The notes: generated from the sequence alone by a model not told the origin. DNA of 64,000 bases from Fibrobacter succinogenes (GCA_902800815.1 CADCGB010000005.1:1-64000), one strand, 5' to 3'; shown: positions 42,061 through 51,944, counted from the stretch's first letter. Translations and numbers: made by a program.

Positions 42061-42240
42061 TCAGTGGATGAATAGGGGGAGAGACCACACCATCGCGATT
42101 AGGATAATGTCCTTGTACGAATCGTCCAGGAGAAGGCTCGATGCGAGGAAAAACGCTATCGTGCAGATAGCGAGGAAGACGAACAGCGGGATTCGCTTTT
42201 TCATGGTGTTGCGGAAATTTTTGTTCTTCATGTCTTCCAT
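42061..42240 (-). CDS. Small two-helix membrane protein upstream of the cyclase
   Basis: The product has 59 residues: a basic N-terminus (MEDMKNKNFRNTMKKR), a first hydrophobic helix (IPLFVFLAICTIAFFLASSL), a short LLDDSYKD turn and a second helix (IILIAMVWSLPLFI). A downstream in-frame ATG at 42231 is an alternative start. It ends 7 nt before the cyclase ATG, so the two are probably one operon. Possible roles are an accessory or sensor subunit of the cyclase; no family is recognised. Confidence 0.65.
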   Translation of the reverse strand: MEDMKNKNFRNTMKKRIPLFVFLAICTIAFFLASSLLLDDSYKDIILIAMVWSLPLFIH

Positions 42241-42306
42241 GTTTAAGGATATAATTTAAATTTTTACAAAACGGATGCCCAAAATTATCAAAAATTCGGA
42301 ATAACG

Positions 42307-43443
42307 ATGCTCGGCCTATATATTCATGTCCCTTTTTGCAAGAAAATCTGCGATTATTGCGATTTTCACGCATTTCCGGCACCCGAATGGTTGAAGTTGG
42401 AATATTTGGACCTGGTATTGAGGGAGGTTTCCGCCTTTGCGGAGAGTCATCCGGGGGCACTTTCGGCGGTCGAGACGCTCTATGTGGGCGGGGGTACCCC
42501 CTCGATGCTCACGCCGGAGCAAATGTCGCGATTTTTCGCAATTTTCGCGGATGCGGGCGTCGATTTTAGCCGCCTGAAGGAGGCGACTTTCGAGTTCAAT
42601 CCGGAATCCTGCGATGCAGAAAGGCTCGCCGTGGCCCAGGAATGCGGCATCACGCGGGCGAGCCTCGGGCTCCAGAGCCTGCACCAGAACCTGCTCGACC
42701 GGGTGGGGCGCCATCACGATGTCCAGACGGGCATGCGCGCGCTGGACCTGCTCCTTTCGAGGGGGAACCTGCGGGTGAATGCCGACCTCATGTTCGACCT
42801 GCCGGGGCAGTCGCTGGGCGACCTCCTCGAGGACGTGCAGTGGCTTGCGGGTAGCGGAGTCGGGCACATCAGCCTCTACGGGCTCAAGGTCGACCCGGCG
42901 CGGCGCCTGGGAATCCGCGTCTCCAAGGGTCTCGAGACCGTAGACGAGGACCTTTATGCGGAAATGTACCTGAAAAGCGTCGAAACGCTCGAAAAATGCG
43001 GTTTTTCGCGGTACGAGACGTCGAATTTCGCCCGCGGGGGCGAGGAAAGCCTGCACAACCTGAACTACTGGAACCGGGGGGAGTACCTGGCCTTCGGGCC
43101 GAGCGCCCACGGGTTCTACGAGGGGGTGCGTTTCTATGCCCCCGAAAGGTATGCGGGGTGGCGCGATTACGTCAAAAAGGGCTGCCCGAGGGAGGGGCTC
43201 ACGCTCGATACGCTCACTCCCGAGGACGTTGCCGCCGAATATGTGCAACTCTCGTTACGTACAAAGTATGGAATGCGCGTGCAAACCCTTGAAAATCTTG
43301 GATTTACGGTCCCTGAAAGCGCCTTCCTGAGGTGGGTTTCGGAGGGCTACGCCGAGCTTTCCGGGGGCGTTTTCCGCCTGGTCGGGAAGGGGTGGATCTT
43401 TATGGATACAGTCGTGCTCGATATTTATTCCAAGATGGAATAG
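42307..43443 (+). CDS. hemW: HemW-like radical SAM protein
   Basis: The product has 378 residues. The cluster motif is in HVPFCKKICDYCDFHAFPAP (C-x3-C-x2-C). It is followed by TLYVGGGTPSMLTPEQMSRF, TFEFNPESCDAERL, GITRASLGLQSLHQNLLDRV, VNADLMFDLPGQSLGDLLED and NYWNRGEYLAFGPSAHGFY. This matches HemW, a heme chaperone once annotated as oxygen-independent coproporphyrinogen oxidase; the family also includes true HemN. The CxxxCxxC motif has only three cysteines before F rather than CxxxCxxCxC, which favours HemW. It is divergent from the cyclase operon. Confidence 0.9.
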   Translation: MLGLYIHVPFCKKICDYCDFHAFPAPEWLKLEYLDLVLREVSAFAESHPGALSAVETLYVGGGTPSMLTPEQMSRFFAIFADAGVDFSRLKEATFEFNPESCDAERLAVAQECGITRASLGLQSLHQNLLDRVGRHHDVQTGMRALDLLLSRGNLRVNADLMFDLPGQSLGDLLEDVQWLAGSGVGHISLYGLKVDPARRLGIRVSKGLETVDEDLYAEMYLKSVETLEKCGFSRYETSNFARGGEESLHNLNYWNRGEYLAFGPSAHGFYEGVRFYAPERYAGWRDYVKKGCPREGLTLDTLTPEDVAAEYVQLSLRTKYGMRVQTLENLGFTVPESAFLRWVSEGYAELSGGVFRLVGKGWIFMDTVVLDIYSKME

Positions 43444-43541
43444 AAGTACCCCTCCAGCGGCCCCATTTTTCCAAAAAAAAAGATACATTTAATAATGTAA
43501 TAGGTCTATACGTGTCGTATTGTCCGTTTTTGAGGTTTTTT

Positions 43542-46262
43542 ATGCAGTTCATGAATCGAAATATCGTGTGCCTGGTCCTGTGGTTGCTGATGCTCCCTGC
43601 AGGGCTTTTGGCGCAGGAGACGGTGGACTGCATCGACTATTCGGGCAGTGAACCGGACTCCCGTTGCGTGTACCAGCGGCTCGAGGCTGGCGCTAAGGGC
43701 GTGGGCCTGTTCGTCGTCCCTGCCGACATGGACGCCATCCCGGCGAACGCAATTCCGAACAAGGACTTCTATGTCTATGCGCCCAAGGCGAATTCCGATT
43801 CCGTCAGCCTCACCCTCCAGAACGGCGGCGACAAGATTTCGCACATGAAGGTCGTGAACTCCGGCGAGACCGGCGTGCAGGGCGTCATCTTCGATGCGCT
43901 TTACCCCATCTACAACGTCGCGGTGGGTACCGCCCTCGAGAACGATGGCACGTACTCTATCGCCCGCGTGTACAACTACTACGTGCCCGGAGTGCAGTTT
44001 TGCGAGGATAGCAAGTGCGAAAAACCCATAAGCGACGTGACAAAAATTCAGCTTGAGGTGGGCGACTCGCTCGTGGTGTATGCCCGCGCCTTTATCCCGG
44101 TCGGCCCCGGCAAGGACCTGACCGATTCCACCCTCGAAAAGACCTTCTACATCAAGCCGCTCGAGTCGGCGCTCCGCTACTACAGCCTTTCCGGCGTGGA
44201 ACTGCCCCTGCGCCCGTTCGGCTACCAGATTGATTTCCGCAACGGCCGTGCGGTGTTCGTCATCCACGCGACGAAGGCGGTGGTTGGCGACGATTCCCCG
44301 TTCACCATCAATTCCTATATCGACCTCACGGCGGAAGGCGACACGAACTTCATCGTGACGCAGGAATTCCCCGGCAACCTGCAGTTCGTGAATCCCGACA
44401 TGCCTATCTTGGATAGCGCATTCATCTTCGATACGAACGGCGACGGTGCGGGCGACAGCATCGCGGCGTACTTCTCGGGCCGCAAGGATTCCGTGGACAT
44501 GGAAAAGTTCTTCTACGACTGGCCGAATGGCGGCAAGTTCGTGGAGCACGAGGGCGAGTGGGAATGGTCCAGGAAGGACGGCATCCTTGAGCTCACCAAC
44601 GTGAAGTCCAAGGTTCCGGAAGATTCTGGTAACGGTACGCTTAAGGTCGACATGAAGTCGGTGAACACCGGGGCTTCCGCCAGCGCCGAAGGCACCATGA
44701 TCGATAGGATTGGCCCTGTCATCCTGAAGGCGAGTCTCATTCCGGGCGATGGCGCCACCGATACGCTTGAACTCTTCTTCAACAAGCCAATCGACGAATC
44801 GTGGAATGAGGGCAAGGGCTACATTTTGAACGGCACCCCGATTAACCTCGAGGCCATCAAGAAGGATGGCAAGCACTGGGTGTTCGTGCTTGATACGGGA
44901 ATTGTGGACTTCGGCGATTCCATCAAGATTGCGACGACTTGCGCCGACAAGGCTTGCCCCGATGGCCTCGTGAAGGCTGCCGACGGCAACAAGACGGGCA
45001 AGAACAATCCTGCGGTAATCGAGAATTCGGGCCGCATCTACGTGGACGACGAACGCAACGGGTTCTACGACCGCGATGGCGACGGCCGCATGGATAGCGC
45101 CTCGGTCGCTTTCGACATGCCGATTACGCGCGAGGACCTGGAGAAGATGACTTTCCGTTACTACTGGCTCGATACGAACGGGCAGGTGGTGGAAATCGTG
45201 CCTGATGCGGACAAGCTTACGCTTTCTGATGACGGAACCCTCGTAGGGTTTGCGCTGAACCTCAAGAAGGATGAGTACGGCATCAAGGAAAAGCTGACCT
45301 CGATAGACGAGGGTTACTCCAAGTCGGGCGAGGAATACGGCTACGTTACGGTGACCTACTTCGAAATGGTTGAGGGCGAGAAGAAAGAGAAAACGGATAC
45401 CCTCGGGATGCACGACCGCATGGCGCCTGTAATCTCGGGTACGTTCCTCAAGCCGGAATCTTACCAGAAGATGGCGTCGGACGTGTTCTTCATCGAGTTC
45501 TCCGAGGCGATTGACTACAAGAACGTGGAAGGTGCCGCTGATGCGTTCAAGTTCCACGTGGATGGCGAGTGGGTGAGTATCCCGTTCACTGCTGTCGTGT
45601 GGGCGCCCGATGGCAAGTCTGCCGAAATCCGCATGGAAAGCGGCACCCGCCTTGTGGAGCGCATGAACCCCGCAGATTCCGTGAGGTTCGATGCGTCGTG
45701 CCTGAGCTTCAAGGATAGCGAGGGCAACGGGCTTTCGGGACTTGCTCCCGCGGTGATGGTCGAGGGTGACCCGCGCGTGATTACGCAGAACTACTCGTTT
45801 GCATCTAGGCAGAATATCGACGAGTCCGTGGACGAGGCGATTACCTTCGAGGTGGCCGACGGGCTTACCTCGGAAGAGGCCCACAAGGCGCTCGGCGTGC
45901 TCATGGACGTGAGCTTCTCGACCATTCTCAAGGAAGAAACCGACGAGGTCGAGATGGACCTCTCGAAGATTGGCATGGACTGGGAACTTTACGTGTACAC
46001 GAACTTGGGCGTGTTTGTCGCGAAGGCGTCGGAAAAAATCAAGTGCGACGACCGCGATATCTTTGACGGCAACTGTTTTGAAAACCCGCACCAGCTGTAC
46101 CTGCGTTGGAACATGCGTGACAACAACGGAAGGCGCGTTGGCGTGGGTGCGTATGTCGCGCACATCAAGGTGCGCGTGTATGGTGCGAAGGAAAGTTTTA
46201 AAGTGGAAAGGTTCTATAATTGGGGCATTACCGGATCCCGCAAGATTCGGTCCAAGGACTAG
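43542..46262 (+). CDS. Large secreted surface protein with DxDxDG repeats and FlgD-like Ig end
   Basis: The product has 906 residues. The start is ATG 43542 (43551 is possible) with the signal peptide IVCLVLWLLMLPAGLLAQ. Beta-rich units each contain a calcium-loop-like DTNGDGAGDS, GDGATDT or DRDGDGRMDS, followed by a strand of the type SIAAYFSG / LELFFNKPI / ASVAFDMPI; these resemble SbsA/Ig-like adhesion modules. The C-terminal 80 residues have HQLYLRWNMRDNNGRRVGVG and AYVAHIKVRVYGA, a FlgD/T9SS-type Ig-like ending. It is paralogous to the next gene, which starts 21 nt later. It is probably a surface or adhesion protein. Confidence 0.8.
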   Translation: MQFMNRNIVCLVLWLLMLPAGLLAQETVDCIDYSGSEPDSRCVYQRLEAGAKGVGLFVVPADMDAIPANAIPNKDFYVYAPKANSDSVSLTLQNGGDKISHMKVVNSGETGVQGVIFDALYPIYNVAVGTALENDGTYSIARVYNYYVPGVQFCEDSKCEKPISDVTKIQLEVGDSLVVYARAFIPVGPGKDLTDSTLEKTFYIKPLESALRYYSLSGVELPLRPFGYQIDFRNGRAVFVIHATKAVVGDDSPFTINSYIDLTAEGDTNFIVTQEFPGNLQFVNPDMPILDSAFIFDTNGDGAGDSIAAYFSGRKDSVDMEKFFYDWPNGGKFVEHEGEWEWSRKDGILELTNVKSKVPEDSGNGTLKVDMKSVNTGASASAEGTMIDRIGPVILKASLIPGDGATDTLELFFNKPIDESWNEGKGYILNGTPINLEAIKKDGKHWVFVLDTGIVDFGDSIKIATTCADKACPDGLVKAADGNKTGKNNPAVIENSGRIYVDDERNGFYDRDGDGRMDSASVAFDMPITREDLEKMTFRYYWLDTNGQVVEIVPDADKLTLSDDGTLVGFALNLKKDEYGIKEKLTSIDEGYSKSGEEYGYVTVTYFEMVEGEKKEKTDTLGMHDRMAPVISGTFLKPESYQKMASDVFFIEFSEAIDYKNVEGAADAFKFHVDGEWVSIPFTAVVWAPDGKSAEIRMESGTRLVERMNPADSVRFDASCLSFKDSEGNGLSGLAPAVMVEGDPRVITQNYSFASRQNIDESVDEAITFEVADGLTSEEAHKALGVLMDVSFSTILKEETDEVEMDLSKIGMDWELYVYTNLGVFVAKASEKIKCDDRDIFDGNCFENPHQLYLRWNMRDNNGRRVGVGAYVAHIKVRVYGAKESFKVERFYNWGITGSRKIRSKD

Positions 46263-46283
46263 CGCCTTTCGGAGGTTAACACT

Positions 46284-49200
46284 ATGAAAACGATAGTGAA
46301 GACATTATTAGCATTAGCGTTCGGCTGTGGCTTTGCCATGGCTCAAGGCACTATGGCGGCACCGGAAAACCCGGCGACCGGTATCTGGATTCAGCAGGTT
46401 GGCGATATTGTTCCTCATGCCTCCACTAAGGCAACCCTGTATTACACGAAGTATAGCCAGAACGACCGCGTTAAGGACCTGAACTACTACTATGACGGCG
46501 CGGGCTACTTGCAGTTGCTCAACAAGGAGATTTTGTGTACTTCGAATGATGGAATGGCGGGTGCCGACGGTATCGTGCACCATCCGGACGGAGACCTCCT
46601 TGTGGCGGCTCAGGGTATCAATATCCACAAGGTGAGTAAGGTCGCGAAGAAGGATGGAACGACAAATGGCGGAAAATGTGTTGTGAAGACGGCGCAGCCT
46701 GCGGTTCCTAATAGCACTAATGGTTTTTGGCATTTGATGATGGACCCGAACCAGGAATGGCTCTGGGCGGCAGGTATTCCTGGCTACCTCTTCAGGTTCT
46801 CGACCAAGGTGGACTCCCTGAACCCCGCAAACAAGAATTTTGCGGATAAGGGCTACAAGGTGGAACTCGCTCCCAATGATACCGATAGGGTGAAAAAAGA
46901 CAAACTTGCCACGCTCATCTGGGACAAGGACGGCAATGCGTTCTTCACGTATTCCGACTACTTTGGCGGTGGCTGCGAGACAAATGCCAACACGGGAAAT
47001 CCTTGTAGCGAAAGTGACAAGAAAAAACGCAGGGCGGGCGCCTATTTCGGCTACGTCACCGACACGACGAAGGTACTCGTGACGGCAGAAAACAAGAACA
47101 CTGTCGGTGGTGAAATCGGTGATTCCGTGATTACCCGGCTCGGTACGACGATCCTGATTGACTCCCTTGAAGGTGCGCATGGCGGTACGTATGACCCGTA
47201 TTCCGAAACCATTTTCGTGTTCGGCGGTTCTCGCATTGTGCAGATCAGGCCGTACAAGTCCAACGGCAGGATGAGGGCCGAGGTGGTCGCCTTCATTGAC
47301 CTGCGCCAGTATTTCTTCCAGGAAGATCTTGAGCACCTGACCTTGCCGAGAACCTATGATGGCGGCTATGTGGGCTGGCGCTTGGACCAGGGTACGGTTG
47401 ACGGCATGGGCCACCTGTTTGTGGCGAGCAACACTGGTCACCTTGTGTTTGTGGACTATGCGGCGAATCCGAGCAAGTATATCAACGACAACGTGCTTGT
47501 GCATGTGCAGTGGATCGATAACTTCCTTGATGACCTTGCTCCCCTTTCGGGTGCGGGCGTTATCCGTACCGGTGCGAATACCGGTTCCGATGTTGAAATC
47601 TCTAGTAGCAGTATCGGGTTCAGTTCTTCGCGCGTGGTGTACGAGGAATCCTCGTCCAGCGTGAATTCCAGCAGCTCTAGGCCCGGTTCCAGCTCTTCGG
47701 GCAACAATCCGGGTACGAGTTCTTCGGGTAACAATCCTGGCACGAGCTCTTCGGGCAACAACCCGGGTACGAGTTCCTCCGGCAATAATCCTGGCTCTTC
47801 GGGTAACAACCCTGGTACGAGTTCCTCCGGCGACAATCCTGGCTCTTCGGGCAACAACCCCGGCACGAGTTCTTCCGGCAATAATCCTGGCTCTTCGGGC
47901 AACAACCCGGGTACGAGTTCTTCCGGCAACAATCCTGGTTCTTCGGGCAACAATCCGGGCACGAGTTCCTCCGGCAATAACCCCGGTTCTTCGGGTGGCA
48001 ACTCCGGCAGCAGTTCCTCCAACAAGGGCGGCTCCGAGGATATCAACTTCGGGTCTAGTTCTTCCCGCGTCTACGTCGGGTTCGAGGACTTCGATGTTTC
48101 CAGCAGTGGCGGCGGTATAGACTTCTACCCGTCCGATGACAAGTTCGAGAAGGGCGACTCCATCGTTACCTCCGCAACGATTCTCTTGCCGGTGGATTCC
48201 GCGGGCGGTGCGGGCGTCATCAAGATTGGCGAAAACTACTACATGGAACAGAACAACCCGGCGGCGCTCAATCTCGACCTGCGCGTGAATTCCGGCCTCG
48301 ATTCTGCCCAGGTGGGTCAGGTTGTCGCTATCACGCTCGATCCGGATAAGGTAAAGGAATACTTTGGCGACGTGGATAGCCTCACGTTTGCCTCCGGTTC
48401 GGGCCTTACCCTGATCGACCCCACGAACCCGGCTATGAGCGACACTATTCGCGTGAACGCCGACGGTTCTATCACCATCTGGGTGACGGCCGACAGCGTG
48501 GTCAATGGCGGTTCCATCATCGTGCATGACCCCGGTAGCGGAACGACTGTCATTATAGATAACATCAACTTCTACGACCCGATTCCGGATGCCGAACTCG
48601 GTTACATCAAGGATTCCGATGGCGACCATGCTCTCGACTATGTGGAAATCGTCCTGAAGGATTCCGTGATTTCCGATCTCGAGGTCACATCGGTGGTGCT
48701 CGTGGTGAAGGGCGATACGCTTAGGCCCAAGAATAAACCGTCGTTGAACACGACGCGTGACCGCATTGCTATCGATGTCTCCGATCTGGAGTTCCCGGAG
48801 AAGTTCCCGGATGATGCGTATGCGGTGATTACGTACACCAACGTTCACGACGACATTGCCTACACGCGTGATGCCTATATCGTGGAAGTGGGTAGCCGCG
48901 TTATCAAGGATGCGTTTGCCATCCGCGACGTGCACGGCAAGGATTCTCTCTTCATCGAGTTCAACATCGACCTTATCCCGAAGGACCTTTCTACGCCCGA
49001 GATGCTCGTGCTCCTGAAACAGGAAGGGGAACGTTACGGGTTTAACCTGGACCAGATCAGCAATATCTACATGCCGACCAGGAACATGGTGATTCTCGTG
49101 GGCGAGAACATGGGCCTGAAGGGCGAAAACCGTGACAGCGTGTCGCTGCATCCGGGTGTGCAGTTCAACAACCTCAAGTACTTGACTTCCGATGAGTACG

Positions 49201-50447
49201 ACCGCGAGGTTGTTATATCGGTTGTGGACCGCCTGCCCTCCGTGGTGGATGTGGAATACCGCGATACCGATGGCGACGGCACGCTCGACCAGATTGTGAC
49301 GAACTTCAGCGGTCCGCTGACCGAGAAGGAAAAGAACATGCTGTACGCGACATTCCCGTGGTATAGCGAGCGCGGCATGATGATTCAGCTGCAGGCGAAC
49401 CCGGCCGACCTGAAGTTCGACGGGACGGATTCCAGCCGTGTGGTATGGAACGTGGTCTCGACGACTCCGCTGGCGAAGGGTGTCACGAGTATCAGCGAAT
49501 CGCTCCCGCAGGCGACTATCTATAGTTACTACGATGTGCTTGGCCAGACGTTCGTGAGCGAGGAATCTGCTCCGCTGGTCGACAAGATGTCGCCGATTGT
49601 CTCTGCTGTTACCCTCAGTTACGGCCAGAAGGCGGATACCCTCATCGTGTACTTCTCCGAAGTTATCAAGTACAAGGACTTGAAGGGTGACGACTTCTTC
49701 AGCTACATCCACGGCAAGGATACCATCGATATCATCCCGAAGGGAATCGACTGGGCATCCGATGGCATGAGCGCGAAGTTGATTATCGATGGAAGCGTCT
49801 CGACAATCCTCCCGGGCGACTCGCTCATGGTGGTGCGTGGCGAGAAGGGCGTCATCCAGGATAACTTCGGGAACGTCGCAGGCGATGACCCGAGCCCTGT
49901 CGTGATTGCTGGCCTCCTGAACCACCTGGTGGAAGCGACCAACATGGGTACCTTCGACGGCGAGGATGAAGTGCTACAGACGCTGAGTTCCGTGAACCTG
50001 CGCTACATGCCGAGTTCTACCACGAAGGAAGACATGGAGAAGCAGGGTGCGCTGGGCCAGTTGGTGCAGCTAGGCGAGCGGTTCGTGCCGCAGTTGCTTG
50101 ACCGTGCGCAGATTTCTGCCGACGGTACGGTGGACCCGTCCGTGCTCGATTCCCTCGACCCGGAAAAGGTGTTCATCACCTTCGTCGTGAACTACTACGA
50201 TCATCTGGGACAGTACGTGAACGACACGACCATCCTGGTGCCCTGTAACAGCCCGAAGTTCGGCGGCAACTGCCTTGTCTCTGACCAGAAACTCTTCGTG
50301 AACTGGAACTTCAAGGATCACCGCGGGCGCTTCGTGGGAACGGGCGTTTACACGGTGCAGTTCAAGATGGTTGTCCGTTACGAGAAGAAGAAGATCGAGG
50401 AAGAAATCAAGGACAAGTGGGGCGTCCGCCGCAAGAAGAGGAAATAG
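46284..50447 (+). CDS. Giant secreted protein: beta-propeller-like N-domain, Ser/Gly/Asn repeat linker, Ig-like C-part
   Basis: The product has 1387 residues with a signal peptide (KTLLALAFGCGFAMA). Residues 20-425 look like a beta-propeller with repeating strands (GADGIVHHPDGDLLVAAQGI, FWHLMMDPNQEWLWAAGIPG, GGTYDPYSETIFVFGGSRI, VDGMGHLFVASNTGHLVFVD). Residues 432-612 are a linker with SSSS runs and a tandem GTSSSGNNP/GSSGNNP array. The C-terminal 770 residues contain DxDGDxxxD strands (DSDGDHALDYVEIVLKDSVI, DTDGDGTLDQIVTNFSGPL). The protein ends with LFVNWNFKDHRGRFVGTGVY and a very basic tail (RRKKRK). GGAGGT sets the start. The paralogue lies directly upstream. Confidence 0.82.
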   Translation: MKTIVKTLLALAFGCGFAMAQGTMAAPENPATGIWIQQVGDIVPHASTKATLYYTKYSQNDRVKDLNYYYDGAGYLQLLNKEILCTSNDGMAGADGIVHHPDGDLLVAAQGINIHKVSKVAKKDGTTNGGKCVVKTAQPAVPNSTNGFWHLMMDPNQEWLWAAGIPGYLFRFSTKVDSLNPANKNFADKGYKVELAPNDTDRVKKDKLATLIWDKDGNAFFTYSDYFGGGCETNANTGNPCSESDKKKRRAGAYFGYVTDTTKVLVTAENKNTVGGEIGDSVITRLGTTILIDSLEGAHGGTYDPYSETIFVFGGSRIVQIRPYKSNGRMRAEVVAFIDLRQYFFQEDLEHLTLPRTYDGGYVGWRLDQGTVDGMGHLFVASNTGHLVFVDYAANPSKYINDNVLVHVQWIDNFLDDLAPLSGAGVIRTGANTGSDVEISSSSIGFSSSRVVYEESSSSVNSSSSRPGSSSSGNNPGTSSSGNNPGTSSSGNNPGTSSSGNNPGSSGNNPGTSSSGDNPGSSGNNPGTSSSGNNPGSSGNNPGTSSSGNNPGSSGNNPGTSSSGNNPGSSGGNSGSSSSNKGGSEDINFGSSSSRVYVGFEDFDVSSSGGGIDFYPSDDKFEKGDSIVTSATILLPVDSAGGAGVIKIGENYYMEQNNPAALNLDLRVNSGLDSAQVGQVVAITLDPDKVKEYFGDVDSLTFASGSGLTLIDPTNPAMSDTIRVNADGSITIWVTADSVVNGGSIIVHDPGSGTTVIIDNINFYDPIPDAELGYIKDSDGDHALDYVEIVLKDSVISDLEVTSVVLVVKGDTLRPKNKPSLNTTRDRIAIDVSDLEFPEKFPDDAYAVITYTNVHDDIAYTRDAYIVEVGSRVIKDAFAIRDVHGKDSLFIEFNIDLIPKDLSTPEMLVLLKQEGERYGFNLDQISNIYMPTRNMVILVGENMGLKGENRDSVSLHPGVQFNNLKYLTSDEYDREVVISVVDRLPSVVDVEYRDTDGDGTLDQIVTNFSGPLTEKEKNMLYATFPWYSERGMMIQLQANPADLKFDGTDSSRVVWNVVSTTPLAKGVTSISESLPQATIYSYYDVLGQTFVSEESAPLVDKMSPIVSAVTLSYGQKADTLIVYFSEVIKYKDLKGDDFFSYIHGKDTIDIIPKGIDWASDGMSAKLIIDGSVSTILPGDSLMVVRGEKGVIQDNFGNVAGDDPSPVVIAGLLNHLVEATNMGTFDGEDEVLQTLSSVNLRYMPSSTTKEDMEKQGALGQLVQLGERFVPQLLDRAQISADGTVDPSVLDSLDPEKVFITFVVNYYDHLGQYVNDTTILVPCNSPKFGGNCLVSDQKLFVNWNFKDHRGRFVGTGVYTVQFKMVVRYEKKKIEEEIKDKWGVRRKKRK
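47691..48015 (+). repeat. In-frame tandem repeat encoding GTSSSGNNP and GSSGNNP units
   Basis: Alternating 27-bp and 21-bp units recur about a dozen times. Synonymous differences between units (GGTACGAGTTCTTC, GGCACGAGCTCTTC and similar) show they have not been homogenised very recently. Length is likely to vary between strains. Confidence 0.9.
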
Positions 50448-50464
50448 CCCTGAATGGATATGAG

Positions 50465-50490
50465 AAATGCCCCGCTTTTGCGGGGCATTT
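50465..50490. terminator. Bidirectional terminator between convergent genes
   Basis: AAATGCCCCGC and GCGGGGCATTT form a perfect 11-bp stem with a TTTT loop between the giant surface gene and thrC. Confidence 0.9.
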
Positions 50491-50511
50491 TCTGTAATTG
50501 TTTGGTTGGGA

Positions 50512-51852
50512 TTAGCGACGTCTTTCAGCCATCTCTTTTTTCAAGATGTCCATGACGGCGCCGAGGTCTGCCGGAGCCTTGAACACGGGGTTCGCGAACT
50601 TGGAGGCTATGTTCTCGAGCTTCTTTTCGTGGTAGCCGACCTTGAATTCGGTGAACTTGAGGCCGTGTGCTGTGCTGATGACGACCACGTTTTCTTCCTT
50701 GTCAATCTTGCCTGCGGCCACGAGTTTTTCGAGGGCGCCGAGGGCGACACCCGTATGCGGGCAGCAGTAGAGACCGATGCGGTCGCCGCGGTGGGCTGCA
50801 TTCGCAAGTTCTTCTTCGGTGACGCTCACGACCATGCCGTTCGTCTTCTGGATGGCGCGTACGGCCTTCGGGTAGCTGACCGGGTTACCGATCTGGATGG
50901 CGCTGGCGAGAGTCTTCTTCGCCTGCATGGGAACGAGCTTGTCGAAGCCGCGTTCGTAAGCCTGGAAGAACGGGTTGGCGTTTTCGGCCTGGGCGACGAT
51001 GATGCGAGGAATGCGGTCGATGAGGCCCATGGCCTTGCAGTCTTCGAAACCCTTGGCCAAAGCACTGACGTTACCGAGGTTGCCGCCCGGGATAATCACG
51101 GTGTCGGGAACCTTCCAGCCCATTTCCTGGCAGATTTCCGGAGAAATCGTCTTCTGGCCTTCCACGCGGAGGCTGTTCATGGAGTTGGCGAGGTAGATGC
51201 GGTTGTCGGCAGTGACCTGCTGCACGATCTTCATGCAACCGTCAAAGTCGGTGTCGAGGGCGAGCACGATGCTGCCGTTGCTAATCGGCTGGATCAGCTG
51301 GGCAACGCTCGTCTTGCCGGCGGGCAGGAACACGATGCTCGGGATGCCGGCCTTGGCGCAGTAGGCGCTCAAAGCGGCAGAGGTGTCGCCGGTTGAGGCG
51401 CAAGCCACGGCGTCGATTTCGTGAATCTTCTTCTTGATAATGTGGTTCACCTGGCTCACGAGAACCGTCATGCCGAGGTCCTTGAAGCTACCGGTGTGAG
51501 AGTTACCGCAGAGCTTGACCTTGAGGCTCTTGATGCCCAGTTCCTTGGCGAGCGGAGCCGCGTCAAAGAGCGGGCTCCAGCCTTCGCGCATCGTGACGAT
51601 ATCTTCGATGGGCATGTCGGGGAGCACCATTTCACGCTTGCTCCAGATGCCGCTCATGTCGGCCGGTTCAAAGCTCATGCGGCGTTCGGCAAAGAGCTTC
51701 TTCCATTCGTCGGGGCTCTTGCTGGCAAGTGCTGCACGGTCGTGTTCGACTTCGAGCAGGCTGCCGTCCACCTTGCTGCGGTAAATGACGTCGGTCAGCG
51801 GGTAGGTATCGTCCCCGTTGATGTTCCTAAAATGGGCGTTGAATTGGGCCAT
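50512..51852 (-). CDS. thrC: Threonine synthase
   Basis: It converts O-phosphohomoserine to threonine with pyridoxal phosphate. The product has 446 residues from ATG 51852 (AGAGGA upstream). PLP-binding Lys is in GNSHTGSFKDLGM. Other landmarks are AVACASTGDTSAALSAYCAK, VFLPAGKTSVAQLIQ, NSLRVEGQKTISPEICQEMG, the phosphate loop IIPGGNLGNVSALAKGF and IGNPVSYPKAVRAI. It stands alone, convergent to the surface-protein operon and divergent from a lipoprotein gene. Confidence 0.95.
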   Translation of the reverse strand: MAQFNAHFRNINGDDTYPLTDVIYRSKVDGSLLEVEHDRAALASKSPDEWKKLFAERRMSFEPADMSGIWSKREMVLPDMPIEDIVTMREGWSPLFDAAPLAKELGIKSLKVKLCGNSHTGSFKDLGMTVLVSQVNHIIKKKIHEIDAVACASTGDTSAALSAYCAKAGIPSIVFLPAGKTSVAQLIQPISNGSIVLALDTDFDGCMKIVQQVTADNRIYLANSMNSLRVEGQKTISPEICQEMGWKVPDTVIIPGGNLGNVSALAKGFEDCKAMGLIDRIPRIIVAQAENANPFFQAYERGFDKLVPMQAKKTLASAIQIGNPVSYPKAVRAIQKTNGMVVSVTEEELANAAHRGDRIGLYCCPHTGVALGALEKLVAAGKIDKEENVVVISTAHGLKFTEFKVGYHEKKLENIASKFANPVFKAPADLGAVMDILKKEMAERRR

Positions 51853-51875
51853 AATGTCCTCTTGTTTTTCGGGGA

Positions 51876-51883
51876 CAAATATA
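51876..51883 (-). promoter_or_regulatory. TAnnTTTG element upstream of thrC
   Basis: TATATTTG on the minus strand lies 23 nt before the thrC ATG and is preceded by ACTA and a T run, as in the XPB-like gene. Here a Shine-Dalgarno sequence is present between it and the start. Confidence 0.4.
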
Positions 51884-51944
51884 GTAAAAAGGGGCAAATT
51901 TTCTATATTATAGGGCGAATTTTAGACTAGATTCGGAGAACCGA

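Noticed and set aside
43506-46163. 885-codon open frame on the minus strand across the surface-protein gene
   Set aside because: It is the antisense shadow of a GC-rich gene with signal peptide and clear domains; the frame is rich in His, Arg and Val without recognisable motifs.
47691-48015. Possible CRISPR-like array
   Set aside because: The repeats are in-frame 27- and 21-bp codon repeats of a linker without unique spacers.
46314-49925. 1203-codon open frame on the minus strand
   Set aside because: It is the antisense shadow of the giant surface-protein gene; the repeat region simply translates to Arg/Ala/Gly in reverse.
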